Assembly: GCA_947258565.1 (NCBI GenBank)
Contig: CAMYJB010000006.1
Span: 38,812 to 102,811 of the forward strand
Direction: 5' to 3'
Origin: an uncultured Woeseiaceae bacterium
GTDB lineage: Bacteria > Pseudomonadota > Gammaproteobacteria > Steroidobacterales > Woeseiaceae
DNA length: 64,000 bases
Shown: in pieces, positions 19,130 to 27,470 of the stretch
How the letters are laid out: each line of letters starts with the position of its first letter
Position numbering within the stretch: position 1 is the first letter of the stretch
The notes under the pieces: generated by a model
Database searches by the model: none
Told to the model about the DNA's origin: nothing
What the model saw: the letters and a program-made list of their open reading frames with translations, nothing else
Position numbers and translations under genes: made by a program

Positions 19130-21640
19130 TTGACCACGCTGCTGGACGCCTACGACGCGCTGGTCCTGAAACGACCTGCAATTACGCTGATCGTTATCGC
19201 TCTCGTAGTAGCGTTTTTTGCGTATCACGCCCCGGCATTCAGGCTCGACGCTTCTGCGGATTCCCTGGTGCTCGAAAATGACGAGGCACTGAAATACTAC
19301 CGTTCGATCCGCGCGCGTTACGGCTCGGACGACTACCTGATCGTCACGTACACACCGAATCAGGACCTTTTCGGTCAGGCCGTCCTGGCCGATCTAAAGG
19401 CATTGCGCGACCAGATCGCGGCCATGGACCAGGTCGAGTCCGTGATCAGCCTGCTGGACGTACCGCTCATCCAGAGCCCGCCGATCAGCCTCACCGAACT
19501 GAGTGAGGAAATACCGACGCTCGAGAGCCCGCGAACCGACAAGGCGCTGGCGCGGCAGGAAGTTCTCGGGAGCCCGATGTATCGCAACCTGATCGTCAGC
19601 CCGAATGGAGAAACCACGGCGCTGCAGGTCAACTTCCGTCGCGACGAAAACTGGCACCGGTTGCTGCAGCAACGAAATGAATTGCGTGAAAAGGACCTGC
19701 ACAGTGAACTCTCTCCGGAGGAGCAGGAGACGCTCGACGCGGTATCGGCACAGTTCGATGCCCATAGCCTGATACTGCGGGATCAGCAGAGCCAGAATAT
19801 CGCCGAGATCCGGGGCATTATCGATCGCCATCGCGATAAAGCTGAACTGCATCTCGGCGGAGTGCCAATGATCGTGTCGGACTCGATCGACTTCATCCGG
19901 CGTGATCTGCTTACGTTCGGCATAGGCGTGCTGTGTTTCCTGATCGCGATCCTGGCCGTGGCATTCCGCAAGCCGCGCTGGGTCATCCTGCCCATGTTGG
20001 CGTGCGGGGCGGCCGGCGTCATCGTGGTCGGCTTCCTCGGGCTCGTGGACTGGCCAGTGACGGTCGTCTCGTCCAATTTCATGTCGTTGCTGCTGATCCT
20101 GACGCTGTCTCTCGCGATCCACCTCATTGTCCGCTACCGCGAACTGCATGAGGCATCGCCCGATGCCGGGCAGGAGGTGCTGGTCAGGGAAATGGTCCGT
20201 GCCAAAACCGTGCCGTGCCTGTATACCGCGATCACGACGATGGTGGCGTTCGGGTCTTTGCTGGTTAGCGGGATCCGACCGGTGATCGACTTCGGCTGGA
20301 TGATGGCTACCGGCATCGTGGTTGCTTTCCTCGTGGTCTTCAGCCTGATACCCGCCGCCCTGATGTTCCTGAACCCGGGCAAACCTCACCGGCGCAGGGA
20401 CCTGACCGACAAGATCACGCGATTTTTCGCGAGGCTCATCCGGTCCCACGGCGCTGCCATCCTGACGGCTTCGACTGCGCTGGCCGTGCTCAGCATCGCG
20501 GGTATGGGTTTTCTCACAGTCGAGAACCGCTTTATCGACTACTTCAAGGAATCGACGGAGATCTACCGCGGCATGGAAATCATCGATCGGGAGCTCGGCG
20601 GCACGACCCCGCTGGACGTCGTCGTCGATGCCCCGGCGGAGTTCTTCGAGCAACAGGAGGACATCTGGGACGACCCGCTGCTCGCTGAATTCGGGATGGA
20701 CGAAGCAGAAAGTGGCGGCATCACCGCGAGCAGCTACTGGTTCAATACCGGCAGGTTGCCGGACGTATCCAATACGCACCGGTACCTGGATTCGCTGCCG
20801 CAAACCGGCAAGGTACTGTCCATCGATACCGCCGTAGAAATGTTGAGACAGATCGAGGAGGAGATCCTATCGGACAACTTCGAACTATCCGTGCTCTACA
20901 ACAAACTGCCGGACGAGATCAGGGAGATCCTGCTTCGCCCGTACATGTCCGAAGACGGTAACCAGGTCCGTTTCGCCATACGTGTCTTCGAGTCCGACCC
21001 TACGCTGCAGCGCGAGGCCCTGATGCGGAATATCCGTCAGCAGTTGACCGACGAATTCGGTTATGACGAAAACCAGGTGCACCTGTCCGGAATGCTGGTG
21101 CTGTACAACAACATGCTGCAGAGCCTGTTCCGCTCGCAAATACTGACCATCGGCGTGGTGTTCCTCGCCATCCTGTTCATGTTTGCGCTCCTGTTTCGAA
21201 ACACCAGAATGGCCGGGATCGCGATCGTCCCCAACATCTTCGCGGCATCACTCGTGCTCGGCCTGATGGGTTGGCTCGGCGTCTCGCTCGACCTCATGAC
21301 TATCACCATTGCCGCGATCAGTATCGGCATCGCGGTGGACGATACGATCCACTACGTGCACAGGTTTACCCGGGAATTTGGCGAGGATCACGACTACTGG
21401 GCAGCAGTGAACCGTTGTCATGCCAGCATCGGCCGCGCCATGTATTACACGTCGATTACGGTGACGCTGGGCTTTTCCATCCTGGCGCTCTCGGAATTCG
21501 TTCCGACCATTCATTTCGGCTTGCTGACGGGTTTCGCCATGCTGATCGCCTTGCTGGCCAATCTGACGCTGCTGCCGTTGCTCATCGAGCGCTTGAAACC
21601 CCTTGGACCGGAGGGGGAGCACCCAATTAGGGGACAGTGA
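19130..21640 (+). CDS. RND/MMPL superfamily transporter
   Basis: 836 aa; two TM clusters, SIGIAVDDTIHYVHRFTREFGEDHDYWAA; C-terminus PIRGQ* from palindrome R4. Confidence 0.9.
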   Translation: MTTLLDAYDALVLKRPAITLIVIALVVAFFAYHAPAFRLDASADSLVLENDEALKYYRSIRARYGSDDYLIVTYTPNQDLFGQAVLADLKALRDQIAAMDQVESVISLLDVPLIQSPPISLTELSEEIPTLESPRTDKALARQEVLGSPMYRNLIVSPNGETTALQVNFRRDENWHRLLQQRNELREKDLHSELSPEEQETLDAVSAQFDAHSLILRDQQSQNIAEIRGIIDRHRDKAELHLGGVPMIVSDSIDFIRRDLLTFGIGVLCFLIAILAVAFRKPRWVILPMLACGAAGVIVVGFLGLVDWPVTVVSSNFMSLLLILTLSLAIHLIVRYRELHEASPDAGQEVLVREMVRAKTVPCLYTAITTMVAFGSLLVSGIRPVIDFGWMMATGIVVAFLVVFSLIPAALMFLNPGKPHRRRDLTDKITRFFARLIRSHGAAILTASTALAVLSIAGMGFLTVENRFIDYFKESTEIYRGMEIIDRELGGTTPLDVVVDAPAEFFEQQEDIWDDPLLAEFGMDEAESGGITASSYWFNTGRLPDVSNTHRYLDSLPQTGKVLSIDTAVEMLRQIEEEILSDNFELSVLYNKLPDEIREILLRPYMSEDGNQVRFAIRVFESDPTLQREALMRNIRQQLTDEFGYDENQVHLSGMLVLYNNMLQSLFRSQILTIGVVFLAILFMFALLFRNTRMAGIAIVPNIFAASLVLGLMGWLGVSLDLMTITIAAISIGIAVDDTIHYVHRFTREFGEDHDYWAAVNRCHASIGRAMYYTSITVTLGFSILALSEFVPTIHFGLLTGFAMLIALLANLTLLPLLIERLKPLGPEGEHPIRGQ

Positions 21641-21698
21641 CTTTAAGTGCCAGGCGAAGTCCGGCTCGCCTGGCACTTAAAGTCACTGTCCCCTAATT
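21625..21698. repeat. palindromic element R4
   Basis: AATTAGGGGACAG...CTGTCCCCTAATT. Confidence 0.95.
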
Positions 21699-24443
21699 CG
21701 GTGGTTCAACACGCGCGGCACAGAATTTGAACTCGGGAATCTTGCCGTAGGGATCCAGCTCCGGGTTCGTCAGCAGATTCGCAGCTGCTTCCGTGTAGCA
21801 GAACGGGATGAACACCATGCCTTCCGGCACCTCGTGGTCGAGCCGCACGCGCAGGGTTATCGCACCGCGGCGCGTAGACACCCGGACGAAATCCCCTGGC
21901 GCCACCTGTAGCCGCTCTAGATCACGACGTGACAGGGACGCCACGGCCTCCGGCTCGAGCTCGTCCAGTTTTTCTGCGCGCCGCGTCATCGCGCCGGTAT
22001 GCCAGTGCTCCAGCATGCGCCCTGTGGTCAGGATCATCGGGTACTCGTCGTCTGGCAGCTCGTTCGGCGGCGATAGCTCCGTCGGGACGATCCGCCCGCG
22101 CCCGTTCCTTGTTGGAAATCCGTCACCGAAGAGAATGTCGTTGCCTGGCTTGTCGGGCGCATCACAGGGGTAGGTCACCGCATCCTCGCGCTCCAACCGC
22201 TCCCAGCTGATGTTGGCGAGCGACGGCATGATCTCCGTCATCTCGGCGAAGACATCGCGCGGATGGCTGTAGTTCCAGTCGAGCCCGATGCGCCGCGCGA
22301 TCTCCTGCGTGATCCACCAGTCCTGGCGCGCGTCACCCGGCAGCGGCACGACTTCGCGGCCGAGCTGCACCTGCCGGTTGGTGTTGGTGAACGTACCGGT
22401 TTTCTCCGGGTGCGCTGAGGCCGGGAGCACCACGTCCGCCTGCCACGCCGTTTCGGTCAGGAAGATATCCTGCACCACCAGGTGTTCCAGCTTCGCAAGA
22501 GCCGCACGCGCGTGTGCCTGGTCGGGGTCCGACATCGCGGGGTTCTCGCCGAGGATGTACATGGCCTTGATCGTGCCGGCGTGGATCGCATTCACGATCT
22601 CGACGACGGTGAGGCCGCCTTTCGGATCCAGTTCCGTCCCCCAAAACTCCTCGTACCGCTGCCGGTTGCCGTCGTCCTCCACCAGCTTGTAGTCGGGGAA
22701 AAACATCGGGATCAGCCCGGCGTCCGACGCACCCTGCACGTTGTTCTGCCCGCGCAGCGGATGCAGCCCGGTTCCCGGCCTGCCCACCTGCCCGGTAATC
22801 AGCGCGAGCGCGATGAGCCCGCGGGCGTTGTCCGTGCCGTGCACCGACTGCGAGATCCCCATGCCCCAGAAGATGATCGAGTTCGCCGAGGTCGCATACA
22901 GGCGCGCGACTTCACGAATCGTCTGCGCATCGATACCGCACACCTCCGCCATCTTCTCCGGCGGGAACGCGCTGACCCGCCCGGCGAGTTCATCGAAGCC
23001 CTCGGCGCGCGATTGCAGGTATTGCCGGTCATAGATTTCTTCCTCGACGATCGTGTGGATCATCGCGTTCAGCAGCGCCACGTCCGTGCCGGCTTTGAAC
23101 TGCAGGTTGTAGGTCGCGTGACGGCCGAGCTCCTGCCCGCGCGGATCGGCGACGATGAGCTTCGCGCCCTGCTTCGCCCTGTTCTTCAGATAGGTGGCCG
23201 CGACGGGATGGTTCTGTTCCGGGCGTGCGCCGATCACGATGATGCAGTCCGCGTCATCTGCCGCGTTGAATGGCGCGGTGACCGCGCCCGAGCCGATGCC
23301 CTCCATCAGCGCCGCAACCGACGATGCATGACATAGCCGCGTGCAGTGATCGACATTGTTGGTACCGAAGCCGGTCCGCACCAGCTTCTGGAAGAGATAC
23401 GCCTCTTCGTTCGAGCCCTTCGCCGAACCGAAACCCGCAAGCCCTGACGGGCCGTTCTCGGCCAGCGCCGTCTTCAGGCCCGACGCGGCTGTGTCCAGCG
23501 CCTCTTCCCAGCTCGCTTCACGGAAGTGCGTCCACGGCTTCGCCGGATCGATTTTCAACGCACCATCCTTGGGTGCGTCGTCGCGGCGGATCATCGGCCT
23601 GGTCAGGCGGTGTGGATGGGTAATGTAGTCGAAGCCGAAGCGGCCTTTCACGCACAGGCGCTGTTCGTTTGCCGGGCCGTTGCGCCCGTCGACATAGAGG
23701 ATCTTGTCATCCCTGACGTGCACCCGGGTCTGGCAACCGACGCCGCAATAGGGGCACAGGGTATCGACGTGGCGGTCTTCAAATTGGCGACGCGCGCCGG
23801 CCTCATCCAGCAGATTCGATTCCATCAGTGCGCCGGTCGGGCAGGCCTGCACGCATTCGCCGCAGGCCACGCAGGTCGAGTCCCCCATCGGGTCGTCGAA
23901 GTCGAATACGATCTTCGACCCGTGACCGCGATGCGCCATGCCGATGACGTCGTTCACCTGCACCTCGCGGCAGGCGCGAACGCAGAGATTGCAGTGAATA
24001 CAGGCATCCAGGTTGACGGCGATTGCGACGTGGCTGGCATCGCTGGCGATTTTCTGCCGGGCGGGTAAGCGGCTTTCCGATATGCCCATCGCATCTGCCC
24101 AGGCCCAGAACTTCGACTGCGGGTCGGGCGCAGTCTCGCGCGGCGGCTGGTCGGCGACCAGCATCTCCATGACCATGCGGCGGGCGTTCTTCGCCTCTTC
24201 CGAGGCCGTGTTGACGACCATGTCGCGCGCGGGTTTACGGATGCAGGACGCGGCGAGCACGCGCTCCCCCTTGATCTCGACCATGCAGGCGCGACAGTTG
24301 CCGTCGGCCCGGTAACCCGGCTCGGGCGCGTAACAAAGATGCGGTATCTCGTTTCCCTGCCGCTGCGCCACCTGCCAGATCGTTTCGTCGGGCAGGGCCT
24401 CGACCTGCTTGCCGTCGAGGGTGAAGGTTATAGTCCCGGTCAC
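21693..24443 (-). CDS. fdsA: formate dehydrogenase alpha subunit (NAD-dependent type, molybdopterin)
   Basis: N-terminal 2Fe-2S and 4Fe-4S motifs (CIHCNLCVRACREVQ, CVACGECVQACPTGAL), CPYCGVGCQ, NNVDHCTRLCHASSV. Confidence 0.85.
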   Translation of the reverse strand: MTGTITFTLDGKQVEALPDETIWQVAQRQGNEIPHLCYAPEPGYRADGNCRACMVEIKGERVLAASCIRKPARDMVVNTASEEAKNARRMVMEMLVADQPPRETAPDPQSKFWAWADAMGISESRLPARQKIASDASHVAIAVNLDACIHCNLCVRACREVQVNDVIGMAHRGHGSKIVFDFDDPMGDSTCVACGECVQACPTGALMESNLLDEAGARRQFEDRHVDTLCPYCGVGCQTRVHVRDDKILYVDGRNGPANEQRLCVKGRFGFDYITHPHRLTRPMIRRDDAPKDGALKIDPAKPWTHFREASWEEALDTAASGLKTALAENGPSGLAGFGSAKGSNEEAYLFQKLVRTGFGTNNVDHCTRLCHASSVAALMEGIGSGAVTAPFNAADDADCIIVIGARPEQNHPVAATYLKNRAKQGAKLIVADPRGQELGRHATYNLQFKAGTDVALLNAMIHTIVEEEIYDRQYLQSRAEGFDELAGRVSAFPPEKMAEVCGIDAQTIREVARLYATSANSIIFWGMGISQSVHGTDNARGLIALALITGQVGRPGTGLHPLRGQNNVQGASDAGLIPMFFPDYKLVEDDGNRQRYEEFWGTELDPKGGLTVVEIVNAIHAGTIKAMYILGENPAMSDPDQAHARAALAKLEHLVVQDIFLTETAWQADVVLPASAHPEKTGTFTNTNRQVQLGREVVPLPGDARQDWWITQEIARRIGLDWNYSHPRDVFAEMTEIMPSLANISWERLEREDAVTYPCDAPDKPGNDILFGDGFPTRNGRGRIVPTELSPPNELPDDEYPMILTTGRMLEHWHTGAMTRRAEKLDELEPEAVASLSRRDLERLQVAPGDFVRVSTRRGAITLRVRLDHEVPEGMVFIPFCYTEAAANLLTNPELDPYGKIPEFKFCAARVEPPN

Positions 24444-26152
24444 GGCAGCTCCTCTGGAAAATACTTAATGAGACACAGCAGCGGGTTCGGCGCAGCCTGC
24501 CCCAGCCCGCAGATCGAGGCCGAGGCCATAGTGGCACTGAGTTCGACCAGCAGTTCCTTGTCCCAGGTCTGCTCCGACATCAGCTTCACGGCCTTCTCGG
24601 TGCCAACACGGCAGGGTGTGCACTGGCCGCAGCTCTCATCCTCGAAAAACCGCATGAGGTTGAGCGCCGCCTCCCGGATGCTGTCCTTGTCGGACAGCAC
24701 GACCACTGCCGCCGAGCCGATGAAGCCGCCATGTTCTTCGAGAGTATCGAAGTCGAGCGGGATATCCGCCATGCTGGCGGGCAATATGCCGCCCGATGCG
24801 CCGCCCGGCAAGTAGGCTTTGAAGCTGTGCCCGTCCGCCATGCCGTCACAATACTCGTCGATGAGTTCCTGCGCGGTGATGCCGGCGGGCGCAAATTTCA
24901 CGCCGGGTTGTTTCACTCTCCCCGAAACGGAGAAGCTGCGTCTTCCCTGGCGCCCGTTGCGGCCTTCACCGGAGAACCAGGCAGGGCCCCGCTCGAGAAT
25001 GTCACGCACCCAGTAAAGCGTCTCGACGTTATGCACGAGCGTCGGTCGTCCGAACAAGCCCACCTGGCTCGGGTAAGGGGGCTTGTGGCGGGGCAGGCCG
25101 CGTTTGCCCTCGATGCTCTCCAGCATCGCCGACTCTTCACCACAGATGTAGGCACCTGCACCACGGCGAAGGTAAATCGCCTGGTCGCCGTTAAGCCCCG
25201 CGCGTTCGAGGTCGCCGATGGCTTCCTTCAGGATCTGGTTTACGGCTGGATATTCGTCGCGCAGGTAAATGTAGATCGCCTCCGCATCGACCGCCCAGGC
25301 GGCGATGAGCATGCCCTCGAGGAAGCGATGCGGGTCGCGCTCCAGGTGGTAGCGATCCTTGAAGGTGCCCGGCTCACCCTCGTCCGCGTTCACCGCCACC
25401 AGCCGGGGGCCGGTTTCCTGCCGCACGAAATGCCATTTGCGTCCTGCGGGAAAGCCCGCGCCGCCGAGACCGCGCAATCGCGAGTCCTCCATCGATTTGA
25501 TCACCTCGTCCTCCGATCGCGAGCCGCCGAGACAGTCCCGCAACAAAGTGTAGCCACCTTCCCTGACATAGGCATCGAAGCGCACGTGATTGGGAATGTC
25601 GGGATCATGCTTGCCGCTCTGCACCGTCGCGGCAATCGAGTCGGCATCGGCATGGTCGACATGGCGGTGCCCCACTTCAGCCACTGGCGCCGTGTCGCAG
25701 CGACCCATGCACGGCGCACGGACGACTCGCACGTGCGAGCCGACCTTGTCAGGCAATGTTTCGAGCAGCGCGTCGCCGCCGGAAAACGCGCAGGTCAGGC
25801 TGTCGCAGACGCGGACGGTAACGGACGGCGGCGGTGTTTCACCATCGAGGACGATGTCGAAATGGGCGTAAAAGGACGCGACTTCATACACCTCGGCCAT
25901 GGACAGCCGCATCTCGGCCGCGAGCGCCTGAAGGTGCGCGGCGCTCAGGAAGCCGTACGTGTCCTGGATCACGTGCAGATACTCGATGAGCAGGTCTGGC
26001 GCACGAGGGCAATCGCCGAGCAACGCCGCGATCTCGCCCTGCGCGGCCGGGTCGAGCTGGCGCCCCTTGTGAAACGCGGGCGAACGCCGCCGCCCCGATC
26101 CGGGGGCTATGCGGCGCTGGTTCGTGTTGTTTTCGCCACCGTCAGCCATCAC
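24440..26152 (-). CDS. NuoE-NuoF-like fusion (formate dehydrogenase gamma+beta equivalents)
   Basis: N-terminal NuoE-like region with VCDSLTCAFSGG and APCMGRCDTAPV; C-terminal NuoF motifs GLGGAGFPAGRKW, NADEGEPGTFKDR, ESCGQCTPCRVGT; ATGA overlap with the alpha subunit gene. Confidence 0.85.
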   Translation of the reverse strand: MMADGGENNTNQRRIAPGSGRRRSPAFHKGRQLDPAAQGEIAALLGDCPRAPDLLIEYLHVIQDTYGFLSAAHLQALAAEMRLSMAEVYEVASFYAHFDIVLDGETPPPSVTVRVCDSLTCAFSGGDALLETLPDKVGSHVRVVRAPCMGRCDTAPVAEVGHRHVDHADADSIAATVQSGKHDPDIPNHVRFDAYVREGGYTLLRDCLGGSRSEDEVIKSMEDSRLRGLGGAGFPAGRKWHFVRQETGPRLVAVNADEGEPGTFKDRYHLERDPHRFLEGMLIAAWAVDAEAIYIYLRDEYPAVNQILKEAIGDLERAGLNGDQAIYLRRGAGAYICGEESAMLESIEGKRGLPRHKPPYPSQVGLFGRPTLVHNVETLYWVRDILERGPAWFSGEGRNGRQGRRSFSVSGRVKQPGVKFAPAGITAQELIDEYCDGMADGHSFKAYLPGGASGGILPASMADIPLDFDTLEEHGGFIGSAAVVVLSDKDSIREAALNLMRFFEDESCGQCTPCRVGTEKAVKLMSEQTWDKELLVELSATMASASICGLGQAAPNPLLCLIKYFPEELP

Positions 26153-26193
26153 AGCCCGTTCCTGTCCCTCTCCGTGCGTAGGGTACCATCATT

Positions 26194-26257
26194 GGGGACA
26201 GTGACTTTAAGTACCAGGCTACGCGGGCCTGGTACTTAAAGTCACTGTCCCCTAATT
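26194..26257. repeat. palindromic element R5 (compensatory A-T pair)
   Basis: GGGGACAGTGACTTTAAGTACCAGGC...GCCTGGTACTTAAAGTCACTGTCCCC. Confidence 0.95.
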
Positions 26258-27355
26258 AAATACGGCGATGGGTTTACCGAGCACGTCCATGTCCGGCTTG
26301 ATACCGAGGCCAGGCTCGCCCGATGCCTGCATCTGACCCGCTACGCGCTGCGGTGCCCCCGTTGCATTTCGAACCGTGACGTAGCTGTTGAAGTCGGTGG
26401 CCGAGAATCGCAGGGATTCCGGTGTGGAATGCGCCAGGTGGGCGATTGCCGCGGTGATGATGTCGCCGCCCCAGCTGTCCTCGATGGTCATGGGCAGGTT
26501 CAGCGTGACACAGAGATCGCGGATCTGGCGCGCCTTCGTCAACCCGCCGACCTTGGAGATTTTGAGATTGATGACGTCCATCGCTCCGTCGCCGTGGCCA
26601 CGCATCAGCGCTTCGATGCCCGTGATGTTCTCGTCGAGTATGAACGGCAGGGACGTTTTCCTCCGGACCGTCACGCAATGCTCGTATGAGCGGCACGGCT
26701 GCTCGATGTAGACGTCCCGGTCGCGAACCGCATTGACGACGCGGATCGCATCGTCGACCCGCCAGCCCGTGTTCGCATCGGCAACGAGGATTTCTCCGTC
26801 CGTCAACACGTCGGCAGCCGCGTGAATGCGTTCGACATCGTCTGCCGGGTCCCCGCCGACCTTGAGCTGGAACTTGGTGTAGCCGTCGGCGCGGTGACCC
26901 GCAATGTTCTCTGCCATTTCGCCGGCCGGACGCTGACTGATTGCGCGATAGAGCACAACGCTTTCGCCGAACTTGCCACCGAACAAATCGCAAACTGATT
27001 TCCCGCAGACCTTGCCGAGCAGGTCCCAGCATGCCATGTCGATTGCGGACTTGACGTACGGGTGGCCGAGCAGAGCCCTGTCCATGAGTTGGTTGATCGG
27101 CCCGATTGCCGTCGGATCCTGTCCGATCAGGCTGCCGGATAATTCCGCGATCCCGGCCCGGGCGCCCGGCCCGAACGCCGGCAGGTAAAACGGCCCGAGC
27201 GGACACACTTCGCCGTACCCCGACAGGCCATCATCGGTAACCAGTTCGACGACAGTGCTGTCGAATACCTCGACGTATTTGCCCTCGGACCACGAGTACC
27301 GGCCCTCGACGAGAGGGAGGTCCACCTGGAATACACGAATTTCAGATATCTTCAC
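26252..27355 (-). CDS. mandelate racemase/muconate lactonizing enzyme family protein
   Basis: Enolase-superfamily motifs: KFQLKVGG, ILVADANTGW, YIEQPCRSYE, LDENITG, MTIEDSWGGDI. GTG at 27355 preferred over TTG at 27367. Confidence 0.8.
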   Translation of the reverse strand: MKISEIRVFQVDLPLVEGRYSWSEGKYVEVFDSTVVELVTDDGLSGYGEVCPLGPFYLPAFGPGARAGIAELSGSLIGQDPTAIGPINQLMDRALLGHPYVKSAIDMACWDLLGKVCGKSVCDLFGGKFGESVVLYRAISQRPAGEMAENIAGHRADGYTKFQLKVGGDPADDVERIHAAADVLTDGEILVADANTGWRVDDAIRVVNAVRDRDVYIEQPCRSYEHCVTVRRKTSLPFILDENITGIEALMRGHGDGAMDVINLKISKVGGLTKARQIRDLCVTLNLPMTIEDSWGGDIITAAIAHLAHSTPESLRFSATDFNSYVTVRNATGAPQRVAGQMQASGEPGLGIKPDMDVLGKPIAVFN

Positions 27356-27365
27356 GTTGTCTCGC

Positions 27366-27428
27366 AATTAGGGGACAGTGACTTTAAGTGCCAGGCTAGA
27401 ACGCCTGGCACTTAAAGTCACTGTCCCC
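27366..27428. repeat. palindromic element R6
   Basis: AATTAGGGGACAGTGACTTTAAGTGCCAGGCTAGAACGCCTGGCACTTAAAGTCACTGTCCCC followed by T-tract. Confidence 0.95.
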
Positions 27429-27441
27429 TTTTTTTGGTCTT

Positions 27442-27470
27442 CGCCTGGCACTTAAAGTCACTGTCCCCTT
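27442..27470. repeat. palindromic element R7 (half copy, right arm)
   Basis: CGCCTGGCACTTAAAGTCACTGTCCCCTT, same orientation as the R6 right arm. Confidence 0.95.

Noticed and set aside
19394-20803. 469-aa minus-strand ORF inside the MMPL transporter
   Set aside because: His/Arg/Gln-rich composition typical of an antisense frame in GC-rich DNA; the sense frame has clear transporter motifs.
24731-26239. 502-aa plus-strand ORF antisense to the NuoE-NuoF fusion
   Set aside because: Shadow ORF; its C-terminus is translation of palindrome R5.
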